Shown here: positions 45,641-54,471 of the stretch, in pieces
How positions within the stretch are numbered: position 1 is the stretch's first letter
Layout of the letters: every line of letters begins with the position of its first letter
From: Denitrobaculum tricleocarpae
GTDB taxonomy: Bacteria > Pseudomonadota > Alphaproteobacteria > Kiloniellales > Kiloniellaceae
Direction of reading: 5' to 3'
Assembly: GCF_007004665.1 (NCBI RefSeq)
Contig: NZ_ML660060.1
Coordinates: 124,001-188,000 of the forward strand
Length of the DNA stretch: 64,000 bases
Notes under the pieces: model-generated
What the model was told of the DNA's origin: nothing
The model's input: the letters and a program-made list of their open reading frames with translations, nothing else
The model's database searches: none
Program-made: the position numbers and the translations under genes

Positions 45641-46681
45641 ATGAGTGATCATGCAAACGGCCGGCTTCGCGAGCCACGGGAGACTGGACGCGATGGGCCG
45701 ATAAGATTCGGTTTTTTGATGATTCCCCAGTTCACCCTGACGTCGTTTGCCGCCGCCATAGACTGCCTGCGGGCGGCCAACCGGGTTGCCGAGCAGCAGG
45801 TCTGCAGCTGGCATATTCTTTCGGAGGATGCTGCGCCGGTCGCCTCCTCATCGGGGATCGAAATCGCTGTCGATCAGGCCATCTCCAACGAAGACAAGTG
45901 GGATGTGCTGGTGGTCTGCTCCGGCTTTCAGCCGGAAGCGGCGGAAACCAAGAAAACTCTGAACTATGTCAGACGCCTGTCCCGTTTCGGCAGCATTGTC
46001 GGCGGAATTGAGACCGGGGCCTATGTGCTTGCCGCCGCGCAGGTGCTGAACGATCAGGAGTGCACCGTTCATTGGGAGCTCTTCGACGGCTTTGTTCAGC
46101 GTTATCCCGAGGCGCGCGCGGTGACCCGCCTCTTTGTGATCAATGAAATGAATTTCACCTGCGGCGGCCATCTGGCGGTGGTGGATCTGATGATCGCGCT
46201 TTTGAGCCGCTGGCTGCGCGACAATGAGGTCAGCCGCCTTTCCAGTCTCTTCATGCACGATATCCGGCGCAGCACGGCGGAGGAGTTTTCCAAGGTTCAG
46301 AGCCAGGAACTCTCGACGGTCAACTCCGGCAAGGTGTTGAAAGCCATCGAAATCATGCGCGACAATATCGAAACGGTGGTCGATCGCCGCGAGATCGCTG
46401 CTTACGTGGGCGTGAGCCTGCGCCAGCTGGAACGCCTGTTCAACCGGCATCTAGGCTTGTCTCCCGCATCTTATTACAAACGTTTGCGCCTCAATAAGGC
46501 CAAGCAGCTTTTGCACTATTCGTCGCTCTCCATCACGGAAATCGCGATCATCTGCGGCTTCACCTCCATGTCGCATTTCTCCAAGAGTTACCGGGAGTTT
46601 TTCGGTATCTCTCCAAAGTTCAGCCGGAAGGTCGGGCCGGTCATCGGGGGCCAGCGGCAGGAACTGCGCAGCGGTCTCTGA
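45641..46681 (+). CDS. GlxA/GbdR-family AraC-type transcriptional regulator
   Basis: A 346-residue protein with an N-terminal DJ-1/PfpI-like ligand domain (FGFLMIPQFTLTSFAAAIDC to about residue 210) and a C-terminal AraC double helix-turn-helix (REIAAYVGVSLRQLERLF; ITEIAIICGFTSMSHFSKSY). This architecture is that of GbdR, which senses glycine betaine or dimethylglycine, and of related carnitine and arginine regulators. It is divergent from the DMGDH-like and MttB-like genes, which makes activation of that operon the obvious role. Confidence 0.92.
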   Translation: MSDHANGRLREPRETGRDGPIRFGFLMIPQFTLTSFAAAIDCLRAANRVAEQQVCSWHILSEDAAPVASSSGIEIAVDQAISNEDKWDVLVVCSGFQPEAAETKKTLNYVRRLSRFGSIVGGIETGAYVLAAAQVLNDQECTVHWELFDGFVQRYPEARAVTRLFVINEMNFTCGGHLAVVDLMIALLSRWLRDNEVSRLSSLFMHDIRRSTAEEFSKVQSQELSTVNSGKVLKAIEIMRDNIETVVDRREIAAYVGVSLRQLERLFNRHLGLSPASYYKRLRLNKAKQLLHYSSLSITEIAIICGFTSMSHFSKSYREFFGISPKFSRKVGPVIGGQRQELRSGL

Positions 46682-46762
46682 ACGTCCTCAACCTCGTCTC
46701 CATTGACGAACAGGCCGCAGAACTGCATCTCTTGTTCTTAACGACTGAAGCGGGAGTGCGAG

Positions 46763-47644
46763 ATGGACAGCAGTGAACTGGTTTCTCTCATCATTGAGCC
46801 AAGGGCCAAGGACGTCGGCGGGTTCGATGTCCGGCGTGTTCTTCCCTTCAGGAACCGCCGCACAGTCGGTCCTTTCATCTTCTTTGATCACATGGGGCCG
46901 GTCGATTTTCCCTCCGGACAGGGCATTGACGTCCGCCCGCATCCCCACATCGGCCTGGCCACCGTCACCTATCTCTTTGAGGGCGAGATCTTTCATCGCG
47001 ACTCTCTGGGCGTTGAACAGGCGATCCAGCCCGGCGCGGTAAACTGGATGGTGGCGGGACGCGGCATCGTGCATTCCGAACGCACGGCCCCGGAAGAACG
47101 CGCCAAAGCAGGCCGCCTGAACGGCATCCAGTCCTGGATCGCCCTTCCGCTGTCCCATGAGGAGAGCGAGCCGTCGTTCCAGCATCACCCTGCCGACAGC
47201 CTGCCGGTGATCGAGGGCGAGGGTGTCCGTATGTGCCTGATCGCCGGTGCCGCCTATGGCAAGCGCTCTCCGGTCGAGACGCCTTCGGAGATGTTCTATC
47301 TGGATGCCCAGCTCTCGGACGGTGCCGAGCTGGTGCTGCCGGACGCCTACGAGGAAAGGGCGCTTTACGTGGCGGAGGGCGAGGTGCGGCTCAGTGATGG
47401 CAGCCTGGTCAAGGAGGGCACCATGGCGGTCTTCCATCCTTCGGTAAACGTCGGTCTCTCGGCCAGGGAAAAGACCCGGGTCATGCTGCTTGGCGGCGCG
47501 CCGCTGGATGGAAAGCGGCATCTCTGGTGGAACTTCGTGGCCAGCACGCCGGAGCGTCTGGAGCAGGCCAAGGCCGACTGGAAGAACGGCCGCTTCGATA
47601 AAGTGCCCGGCGACGATGAGTTCATTCCCTTGCCCGAAAACTGA
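46763..47644 (+). CDS. Pirin-family protein
   Basis: A 293-residue double-cupin protein. The metal-binding motif of the N-terminal cupin is visible as DVRPHPHIGLATVTYLFEGE and RGIVHSER. The C-terminal half begins around QSWIALPLS and ends GGAPLDGKRHLWWNFVAS. Bacterial pirins are of several kinds: some have quercetinase activity, others only bind iron. It follows the GbdR-like gene by 81 bases on the same strand. Confidence 0.93.
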   Translation: MDSSELVSLIIEPRAKDVGGFDVRRVLPFRNRRTVGPFIFFDHMGPVDFPSGQGIDVRPHPHIGLATVTYLFEGEIFHRDSLGVEQAIQPGAVNWMVAGRGIVHSERTAPEERAKAGRLNGIQSWIALPLSHEESEPSFQHHPADSLPVIEGEGVRMCLIAGAAYGKRSPVETPSEMFYLDAQLSDGAELVLPDAYEERALYVAEGEVRLSDGSLVKEGTMAVFHPSVNVGLSAREKTRVMLLGGAPLDGKRHLWWNFVASTPERLEQAKADWKNGRFDKVPGDDEFIPLPEN

Positions 47645-47691
47645 ACGCGTGACGTTCAACGGGCCCTGAAATGAAAAGAGTAGGCTGAGCT

Positions 47692-48321
47692 ATGGGCGAA
47701 GCGGCACTGAGTACCTTCGTTGCGGCGCTGTTTTCCATGATGAATCCCATCGGCAACGTCGGAATTTTTGTTGGGATGACGACAGACAGAGACGCTGCCG
47801 AGGTGCGGAAAATCGCCTGGAAATGCGCTTTGGCCTGCGCCGTGACTCTCCTGACTGTCATCTGGACCGGTGGACTGCTGCTCACATTTTTTGGGATCAC
47901 TGTCGACGAGCTACGTGCGGCTGGTGGGATTATTGTTATGCTCATCGGCTTGCACATGCTCTTCAACAAAAGTGGCCACAAAACCAGTGCGACCGAAACC
48001 GACGACGCCAAGACCCGGGACTCGATCGCCGTTGTGCCGCTTGCCATTCCGATTGTTGCCGGTCCGGGCACCATCGCCACGGTTCTGGTCGCGGCGGAAC
48101 GCCACCCGGGCCTCATGGCGCGGGTCGATATCTCCTTGGCGGTGATCCTGCTTTCAATTCTGACCGGACTGCTGTTTGCTTACTCGAAGCCGGTCGCGGC
48201 TTGGCTCGGTGAGAGCGGAATGGCCGTGGTGACGCGCATTATGGGTATGGTCCTGGTTGCGATCGCCATGGGCATGCTGGCCTCCGGTCTTACTGGTCTG
48301 ATCCCGGCATTGGCGGGTTAG
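47692..48321 (+). CDS. MarC-family membrane protein
   Basis: A 209-residue protein with six hydrophobic segments, in the family pattern: FSMMNPIGNVGIFVGMT near the start, LAIPIVAGPGTIATVLV in the middle and RIMGMVLVAIAMGMLASG near the end. MarC proteins are widespread; their transport role is not settled. It lies 47 bases after the pirin gene and is probably co-transcribed. No drug-resistance genes accompany it. Confidence 0.93.
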   Translation: MGEAALSTFVAALFSMMNPIGNVGIFVGMTTDRDAAEVRKIAWKCALACAVTLLTVIWTGGLLLTFFGITVDELRAAGGIIVMLIGLHMLFNKSGHKTSATETDDAKTRDSIAVVPLAIPIVAGPGTIATVLVAAERHPGLMARVDISLAVILLSILTGLLFAYSKPVAAWLGESGMAVVTRIMGMVLVAIAMGMLASGLTGLIPALAG

Positions 48322-48593
48322 GTCATGAGCTCGTAAAACGCGATTGTAATTCGCTTCCCGGAGCATCGTCATGTCGCCCATCCTGGATACACGGGGTCAC
48401 GATGCTTTAGCGTCGCTCCGCTCCTGACTCCTTGCCAGAACAGGAATTATAACCGTCAGGACAGCCGCAGTTTACGGGTTCATGATCTGGAGCCTCACTC
48501 TCGGGGACACGTTGCCACTTCGACGCAAAGTGGCTTATCGTCTGCGCGGGTCCGTTCTTCGGCCCCAAATACATCCGAGTTCGAGGCAGTTTT
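48322..48593. other. Intergenic region with a long-range inverted repeat
   Basis: About 270 bases without a supported gene. AGCATCGT (48362-48369) pairs with ACGATGCT (48399-48406), followed by TTAG, a weak terminator candidate for the MarC gene. GAGG lies shortly before the ammonia-lyase start. Confidence 0.4.
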
Positions 48594-50201
48594 ATGATTC
48601 TGGACGGCGGCACTGTGACTTTGGAGCAGGTTATTGCTGTTGCCAAAGGTGGCGAGAAGGTCGAGCTCTCGGCGCAGGTTGCGGCAAGCCTCGCCGAAAC
48701 ACGTGCACTGATCGACGGTGCCTGGATGACGGACGATGCGCCCCTGATCTATTCCTTCAACACCGGGGTCGGGGCTTTCAAGGACCGCCGGATCGCGGTC
48801 GAGGACATCAAGCGGTTTCAGACCAATCTGATCCTGGCCCATGCCACCGGTTTGGGGGAACCTCTCACAATCGCCCAGAGCCGCGCGGTGATGTTCCTGC
48901 GTCTCAATGCTTTCTGTTCGGATCATTCCGGTGTGACCCTTCCGGTCGCCCAGCGTTTGATCGACTTTCTGAACAAAGGCCTGTCTCCGGTTATCCCCGT
49001 CCAGGGCTCGGTCGGCGCTTCCGGCGATCTGGCACCCCTGGCCCATATGACCGGAGCGCTCTGCGGCTTCGAGGAAGCCGAGGTGATCTTCGAAAGCCGC
49101 CGCCTGTCCGCACGTGAGGGGCTCGAGGCTGCGGGCCTGTCGCCGGAGCTCGACATGCAGTCGAAGGATGCTTCGGCGCTGATCAACGGCTCGACCGTCT
49201 CGCTGGCGGTGGCGGTCCTCGCCTTGGCGGAGGCGGGGGAGATTGCCCGTAACGCCGACATCGGGCTGGCTCTGTCGCTGGAAGCCATGCGCTGTGAAAC
49301 CGATGCCTTTATCGCGCCGCTGCATGCGGCCCGTCCGCACCCCGGTCAGCAACTTGTGGCGCGGAACGTCTCGGCATTGGTGGCAGGCTCCAAGCGCATG
49401 TCGGAAGCGGCCCGCAAGACGGTCTTCCCGGAAGAAGCGCGTACAGAGGGGTGCGATCCCGCCCCGCGCGTTCAGGACACCTATTCCCTGCGCTGCGCGC
49501 CACAGGTTCATGGTCCCGCGCGCGAAGCTCTGAGCTATGCGAGGACCGTCATCGAGCGGGAGATCAACTCGGCGACCGACAATCCCCTGATTGTCGACGA
49601 TGGCGGTCAGCGCCGCGCGGTATCCGGCGGACACTTCCATGGTCAGTACGTCGCCCAGGTGATGGACTTGCTGGCCATCGCCATGACCGATCTGGGTTCG
49701 ATCTGCGAACGCCGTATCGCGCGCCTGATCGACCCCAACATGAGCTACGGACTGCCGCGCAACCTGGCGTCCGGCATTCCCGGCCTGAACACCGGCTACG
49801 GCACCGTACAGTGCTCGCTTTCGGCGCTGGTCATGGAAAACCGCACGCTCTCGACACCCGGCTCGGTCGATTCCATTCCCGGCAAGGGCAACGCGGAAGA
49901 TCATGTCTCCAACTCCATGTGGTGCGCCCGCAAGGCGAGCCAGGTGGTCGAGAACCTCCGCGCCATCGTGGCCGGCGAGATCCTGGTTGCCGCCCAGGCC
50001 TTATCTCAGGTCGCCGAGCTCGCAAAAGGTCACGAGATTGCGCCCGCGACCGCCGCGGTCGTCGCCGCGGTGCGTAACGAAATCCCCGCGCGCCTCGAAG
50101 GCGATATCTGGTTCGCAAAGGATATGAACGCCATCATCGATCTGGTGTGCGACGGTCGCGTCGTCGCGGCCTGCGAGTCCGTCATCGGAAGGCTGGAGTA
50201 A
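48594..50201 (+). CDS. MIO-type aromatic amino acid/histidine ammonia-lyase family enzyme
   Basis: A 535-residue enzyme with the Ala-Ser-Gly triplet (142-144, in GSVGASGDLAPLAHM) that cyclises into the MIO cofactor. Other HAL active-site residues have counterparts: Y53, H83 (LAHATG), N198, Q294/Y297/R300 (VQDTYSLR). It differs from ordinary HutH at two pocket segments: GGHFHGQYVA replaces GGNFHAEPVA, and SIPGKGNAEDHV replaces SIPTSANQEDHV. It is about 25 residues longer than HutH and no other hut gene is near. It eliminates ammonia from an aromatic or imidazole amino acid. The substrate is uncertain. Confidence 0.88.
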   Translation: MILDGGTVTLEQVIAVAKGGEKVELSAQVAASLAETRALIDGAWMTDDAPLIYSFNTGVGAFKDRRIAVEDIKRFQTNLILAHATGLGEPLTIAQSRAVMFLRLNAFCSDHSGVTLPVAQRLIDFLNKGLSPVIPVQGSVGASGDLAPLAHMTGALCGFEEAEVIFESRRLSAREGLEAAGLSPELDMQSKDASALINGSTVSLAVAVLALAEAGEIARNADIGLALSLEAMRCETDAFIAPLHAARPHPGQQLVARNVSALVAGSKRMSEAARKTVFPEEARTEGCDPAPRVQDTYSLRCAPQVHGPAREALSYARTVIEREINSATDNPLIVDDGGQRRAVSGGHFHGQYVAQVMDLLAIAMTDLGSICERRIARLIDPNMSYGLPRNLASGIPGLNTGYGTVQCSLSALVMENRTLSTPGSVDSIPGKGNAEDHVSNSMWCARKASQVVENLRAIVAGEILVAAQALSQVAELAKGHEIAPATAAVVAAVRNEIPARLEGDIWFAKDMNAIIDLVCDGRVVAACESVIGRLE

Positions 50202-50236
50202 CAAAGAATATTGCTTACAAGTCTACGAGGAGACTG

Positions 50237-50629
50237 ATGGCTTTCAATCTGGAAGAGAAGTATGTCGCCGCCGCCGAAGAAGCTCTCCAGGCCCGACTGC
50301 CTGACAGTTATCGGTCAGCGTTGCAGACGGAAAATGGCGGTGAAGTTTTTGCTGGAAATGATTGGTGGGAACTCCATCCCATTAGCGATTCGTCGAACCG
50401 AAAAAGACTAAGCCGGAGTTCCAACGATATTGTCAGAGAGACTGCCTCGATGCGGGAATGGACAAATTGGCCGGCGGGTGCCCTGGCGATTGCGCAAAAC
50501 GGAACTGGCGACGCACTTGTGTTGCTCAAGAAAGCATCGAGCTTTGAGCCTCAAGTTTATGTTTGGAAACACGAAGATGGAGACCTGACCGAAGTTGCTG
50601 GGGATTTTTCGGAGCTTGAGCGTGCCTAA
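50237..50629 (+). CDS. SMI1/KNR4-family protein
   Basis: A 130-residue protein from the ATG at 50237, preceded by ACGAGGAG; the frame continues upstream into the ammonia-lyase but that part is out of family. The family signs are EEALQARLPDSYRSALQTEN near the start and the W-rich NDWWELHPI and the LAIAQNGTGDALVLLKK segment. SMI1/KNR4 proteins are often immunity proteins or contact regulators. No toxin gene is adjacent, so it may be a solitary copy. It starts 35 bases after the ammonia-lyase stop. Confidence 0.75.
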   Translation: MAFNLEEKYVAAAEEALQARLPDSYRSALQTENGGEVFAGNDWWELHPISDSSNRKRLSRSSNDIVRETASMREWTNWPAGALAIAQNGTGDALVLLKKASSFEPQVYVWKHEDGDLTEVAGDFSELERA

Positions 50630-50645
50630 CATGCGCTTTGATGGC

Positions 50646-51518
50646 TCATGATCGGCGGCGGGTGGTTGCTGGCGGCTCCCAACCCGGGCGCCTGACGGTG
50701 TAACCCCAGGCGTCACCCAGTGATTTTGCCCGTAGGCAATCGCGCGCGATGGCGAGGAACTCTCCGAAGTTGATGGTGAGCGGGTTGGCGGTCTCCAGCG
50801 GTTTGGTGATGCCGAAGGTCACGGGTTCGGTTTCCGGCTGATAGGTTCCGAAAAGCCGGTCCCACAAGATCAGGATGCCGCCGTAGTTTTTATCCAGGTA
50901 CTCCGGGTTCGCGCCGTGATGTACCCTATGCACCGACGGTGTGTTGAAGACTCTGTCCAGCCAGCCGAGCCGCCCGATTTTCTGGGTGTGGATCCAGGTC
51001 TGATAGGCGACCACGACAAGGATCGCGACCAGCGTCTGCACCAGATCGAAACCCAGCAGGATCATGGGCAGGAAGAAGACCCACTCCACCAGACCTTCGA
51101 CCCAGGCGAGCCGGAAGGCCGTGGTCAGATTGAATTCGGGCGAGGAGTGGTGGACGCTGTGGTACGCCCAGAGCGCGCGGATCTCGTGTTCGAAACGATG
51201 CATCCAGTAATAGGTAAAGTCGGCCAGCAGAAGGGCCGCGATCCAACTCCAGGCGTTCACCGGCAGGCGATACGGTACCAGGCTCTCCGCAATGGCCAGC
51301 GCGACGATGAAGACCAGGCCGTAGGCCGTGCGTTCCAGCAGGCTGTTAACCGCCGCGATCACGATATTGGCGGCGGTTTCTTTCCAGCCGGGGCGTTGTT
51401 TGAAGGCCAGGTCCCAGAGGATTTCGATCACCGCCAGGGCAATCATGGCCAGGCTGTAGAGGCCGAGAATTTCGAGCGTGCCGGAGACGGCTTCGAAACG
51501 GAGTTCCAGATCGTCCAT
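50646..51518 (-). CDS. Sterol desaturase/fatty acid hydroxylase family membrane protein
   Basis: A 290-residue protein with four or so membrane segments and the histidine clusters of non-heme diiron hydroxylases: MHRFEHE, WAYHSVHHSS, WIHTQKIG and HRVHHGANPEY. The clusters hold two iron atoms. Members hydroxylate or desaturate lipids, for example alkylglycerols, sterols or carotenoids. It is followed upstream by a TetR gene reading in the same direction (25 bases), so both may be one transcript. Substrate unknown. Confidence 0.9.
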   Translation of the reverse strand: MDDLELRFEAVSGTLEILGLYSLAMIALAVIEILWDLAFKQRPGWKETAANIVIAAVNSLLERTAYGLVFIVALAIAESLVPYRLPVNAWSWIAALLLADFTYYWMHRFEHEIRALWAYHSVHHSSPEFNLTTAFRLAWVEGLVEWVFFLPMILLGFDLVQTLVAILVVVAYQTWIHTQKIGRLGWLDRVFNTPSVHRVHHGANPEYLDKNYGGILILWDRLFGTYQPETEPVTFGITKPLETANPLTINFGEFLAIARDCLRAKSLGDAWGYTVRRPGWEPPATTRRRS

Positions 51519-51543
51519 TGTCTTTGATTTCCTTCAGATCCGG

Positions 51544-52146
51544 TTATGCGCGCGGTTGCAGCAGGCCGACGACAAAGGCGTCGATGGCGGACGCGAGCGC
51601 GACCGGTTTGTAATCCGGGTCGAGGATCGCGCGGGCGCAGAGGCCGTCGATCATGGCCAGCATGACCTGGGCGAGGGCGGGAGAGGGCAGGTCAGGAGTG
51701 ATTTTTCTGGCCTTCTGTCCTCTGTCGAGCGCCGCGATCAGGGCCTCTTTGAGTTCGCGCTCGTTCCGGGCCAGCAGATCCCAGACGTTTTTGTTGCGGG
51801 CTCCCTCCGCGTGCAGCTCCAGGGCCAGCCGGCCGTGGGACTCATCCGCGAAGAACTTCAGGAGTTCGAAGAAAATGACCCGCAGGCTACCGACCGGGTC
51901 CTTCGTCTGCTTGAGTTCGTCGATGATCTCCTGATTGTCGCGCCGCTCTTCCTCGGCCATGGCGACAATGATTGCCTCCTTGCCTTCGAAGTAGCGATAG
52001 ACCCCGCCGGGGCTCATAGCGGCTTCCGCGCAGATATCCTGCATGGAAGTCTGGTGGAAGCCTTTGCGCAGGACGCAGCGGGCCGTGGCCGCCAGGATCT
52101 GTTTGCGTCTGGTTTCGGATAGGTCCGGATCGAATTTGCGCGCCAT
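51544..52146 (-). CDS. TetR/AcrR-family transcriptional regulator
   Basis: A 200-residue regulator. The DNA-binding domain is RRKQILAATARCVLRKGFHQ followed by DICAEAAMSPGGVYRYFEGK. The C-terminal part from residue 60 should bind ligand. A perfect CGAATATTCG palindrome lies 58 bases upstream of its start. It precedes the lipid hydroxylase gene in the same direction and likely controls it. Confidence 0.93.
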   Translation of the reverse strand: MARKFDPDLSETRRKQILAATARCVLRKGFHQTSMQDICAEAAMSPGGVYRYFEGKEAIIVAMAEEERRDNQEIIDELKQTKDPVGSLRVIFFELLKFFADESHGRLALELHAEGARNKNVWDLLARNERELKEALIAALDRGQKARKITPDLPSPALAQVMLAMIDGLCARAILDPDYKPVALASAIDAFVVGLLQPRA

Positions 52147-52200
52147 GAGTCACCTGCTTTCCCGGCCGATAAGCTTTGCTTCGGTCGTGATAAATTAAAA

Positions 52201-52216
52201 GAGCGAATATTCGTTC
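52201..52216. promoter_or_regulatory. Probable operator of the TetR gene
   Basis: The perfect palindrome CGAATATTCG (52204-52213), extended imperfectly to GAGCGAATATTCGTTC, lies in the upstream region of the TetR gene. The remaining bases to ribH2 (52217-52455) hold no supported gene. Confidence 0.55.
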
Positions 52217-52455
52217 TATTTATAAATGCTCGACGATCCTGTCAAGATGTTGCGCTGTCCGAAGGAGAAAAGAAGCCCGATAACAGGAGGGTGGCGGTCC
52301 TGCGATGCTTGCCGGGGTCACGGTCTCGAGCTGCATTTTTGCAGCGGAGGATCGGCTTTGAGCTCTAGCAGCCAAACCTGTCTTGACGCAAACTCAGGGG
52401 CTCGGACCAGGGCAGTGACGCCGCCCCGGTCTTCACGCCGGTCGAGACGGCTCGC

Positions 52456-52962
52456 TCAGGACGCCAAGGCGCGCTGGTTCTCCAGGGTCGCCACGCAGGC
52501 GCGGGCCGCTTCGGCGCCTTTGGTCACGAAGTGTTCCGTAAAGAACGCGATCTGCTCCGGGGATTCCTGGAAGGTCTTGGGGGTCAGCACCACCGACAGC
52601 ACTGGAACCTCGGTTTCCAGCTGTACCTGCATCATGCCCGAGACCACGGCGTCCGCGACGAACTCGTGGCGGTAGATGCCGCCGTCGACCACAAAGGCGG
52701 CCGCGACCACGATCCCGTAGCCGCCCGTCTTGGCCAGGCGCTTTGCCTGCAGCGGAATTTCATAGGCGCCCGGCACCTCGAAGACGTCAATCCTGTCGGT
52801 GGGTTGTCCCAGCGCTTCCAGTTCACGCCGGAACCCGGCCAGACTCTGGTCGACGATGTCACTGTGCCAGCCCGCCTTGATAAAGGCGATGCGGGACTGG
52901 CCGCTGCCCCCGGCGAGGCTTGCGCCGCTATCGTTGTTGGAAACGGAAAGAACCTGACTCAT
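52456..52962 (-). CDS. ribH: 6,7-dimethyl-8-ribityllumazine synthase, RibH2 type
   Basis: A 168-residue enzyme that condenses a ribityl-diaminouracil with 3,4-dihydroxybutanone phosphate, the step before riboflavin. The sequence follows the decameric RibH2 group known from Brucella and Mesorhizobium: IAFIKAGWHSDIVD, FEVPGAYEIPL, AAFVVDGGIYRHEFVADAV and MMQVQLETEVPVLSVVLTP are all near-identical in kind. The ATG at 52962 follows a GGGGTG; an ATG 12 bases earlier has no clear site. An FMN riboswitch controls it. No other rib gene is adjacent. Confidence 0.93.
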   Translation of the reverse strand: MSQVLSVSNNDSGASLAGGSGQSRIAFIKAGWHSDIVDQSLAGFRRELEALGQPTDRIDVFEVPGAYEIPLQAKRLAKTGGYGIVVAAAFVVDGGIYRHEFVADAVVSGMMQVQLETEVPVLSVVLTPKTFQESPEQIAFFTEHFVTKGAEAARACVATLENQRALAS

Positions 52963-53049
52963 CTCGCACCCCATCAAAATATCGGTTCAGGGCGCGCAGA
53001 ACGCGAACGCGCACGAAGCCAAAGGGCCTTCGCACAACGATCGTATCTC

Positions 53050-53195
<146 letters not shown>

Positions 53196-53382
53196 CAATC
53201 GGAAGTCTGGCCCTTTTCACATCCCATGCGAAAAACGGAGACCAACCTCCACTTTATGTAACTTCCGTGATCAAAAACCTTCGCTGATCTCTGATCAAGT
53301 CATTTTTCATCTGACTGGTCACCATATGATTCGAAAGCCTTTTGTTTCAAGCCGGGCCTGAATGGGGGTTAAGCACCACAAT

Positions 53383-53409
53383 CTCTACTTGACGTTAGGT
53401 TTTATTTTG
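53383..53409 (+). promoter_or_regulatory. MerR-type promoter/operator copy 1
   Basis: CTCTACTTGACGTTAGGT followed by TTTATTTTG, 13 bases before the MerR start. Nearly the same 27 bases occur upstream of the RidA-like gene at 53928-53954. A -35-like TTGACG lies inside it, as in MerR-controlled promoters. Confidence 0.6.
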
Positions 53410-53422
53410 CTTAGCAAGTTTC

Positions 53423-53836
53423 ATGGCCAGATCAGACTCCCTCAACAAAGACCGTATGCAGATCGGCGAGCTTGCCGCGTGCGCGGGCGTCAGCCACCGG
53501 ACAATTCACTACTACGAACGTCTCGGTCTTCTGGTGCCAAGCGAACGCGAAGGCGCGGGCTACCGCTACTACAACGAGGAAGCTCTGAAGCGCCTCGAGA
53601 AGATTGCGGCGCTGAAGCGTTTGGGCCTGAGCCTCGATGAAATTGCGTCGGTGATCGATCTCTATTTCGAAGACGACAGCGGCATCCGGGGCAAAGAGCG
53701 TGTTCTCGAGATTCTTGAGACGCAGCGGGAAAAGACCGACAGGCAGATAAACGAGCTTTCGCAGTTCCGGCGCGACATCGACAAAAACATTGCGCGCATG
53801 AAGCGGCTGATTGCCGAAGCGAAAGGCAAGCGGTGA
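53423..53836 (+). CDS. MerR-family transcriptional regulator
   Basis: A 137-residue regulator. The winged helix is MQIGELAACAGVSHRTIHYY with ERLGLLVPSEREGAGYRYY, followed by a long coiled coil (about residues 85-135) rich in E, R, K and L. No metal-binding cysteines are present at the usual positions, so the inducer is not a heavy metal of the MerR/CueR kind. It probably controls its own promoter and the RidA-like gene 149 bases downstream, since both carry the same 27-base sequence. Confidence 0.88.
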   Translation: MARSDSLNKDRMQIGELAACAGVSHRTIHYYERLGLLVPSEREGAGYRYYNEEALKRLEKIAALKRLGLSLDEIASVIDLYFEDDSGIRGKERVLEILETQREKTDRQINELSQFRRDIDKNIARMKRLIAEAKGKR

Positions 53837-53927
53837 GGAAGAGCTTCCTCCGCGCAGTGCGGTTCGAGCGTGGAGGACGGACGCGCTTCTATCGGGTCTG
53901 ATTGACGCGTATTTTTCTATCTCAAAC

Positions 53928-53954
53928 CTCTAGCTGACGTTGGTTTTAGTTTTG
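53928..53954 (+). promoter_or_regulatory. MerR-type promoter/operator copy 2
   Basis: CTCTAGCTGACGTTGGTT followed by TTAGTTTTG, matching the copy at 53383-53409 with few changes (one base gained, one lost). It stands 31 bases before the RidA-like start. Confidence 0.6.
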
Positions 53955-53985
53955 ACAGAATTGTCTTATCGGGAAGGAAGAAAAG

Positions 53986-54471
53986 ATGTTCACACTTGCG
54001 CGAAACCTATGGATTGCTGCGGCTTCGGCCAGTCTCTTTCTGCTTTCTGCGACTGTTTCCATAGCTGCCGAGGAGAGAAGGCTGCAAGCCGTCAATCCGC
54101 CGGGCGCCGATATACCGGGTATCTCCCAGGCCATGATCGTGCGTTCGGGCAAGCTCATGTATCTGTCCGGTCACGTTCCCTTTGGCGGTGACGGCAAACT
54201 AGCGGTCGCGGATTTCGAAGCTCAGCTCGATCAGGTCTTCGCGAACATGGGCCGGACCCTGGAAGCGGCGGGGACGGATTTCTCGGCACTGGCAAGGGTC
54301 ACCTTCTTTGTCCGCGACTACGACATCAGCAAGCTCGAAGCACTACGCGTGATTCGCGACCGCTGGATCGACACTGAAAATCCGCCAGCCAGCGCATTGG
54401 TGGGCGTCGCGGCCCTGTTTCATCCGGATGTCCTGGTGGAAGTGGATGCCATTGCGGTTCTGCCGGATTAG
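53986..54471 (+). CDS. Exported RidA/YjgF-family protein lacking the catalytic arginine
   Basis: A 161-residue protein with a clear signal peptide (MFTLARNLWIAAASASLFLL, cleavage near SIAA-EER at residue 28). The Rid fold follows: LMYLSGHVPFGGDGKL, then NPPASALVGVAALFHPDVLV. Enamine deaminases of the RidA type need the arginine of the PAR motif; here it is PAS, so deaminase activity is unlikely. Export to the periplasm is also unusual. Its stop overlaps the convergent GST stop by 4 bases. It is likely regulated by the MerR protein upstream. Confidence 0.85.
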   Translation: MFTLARNLWIAAASASLFLLSATVSIAAEERRLQAVNPPGADIPGISQAMIVRSGKLMYLSGHVPFGGDGKLAVADFEAQLDQVFANMGRTLEAAGTDFSALARVTFFVRDYDISKLEALRVIRDRWIDTENPPASALVGVAALFHPDVLVEVDAIAVLPD

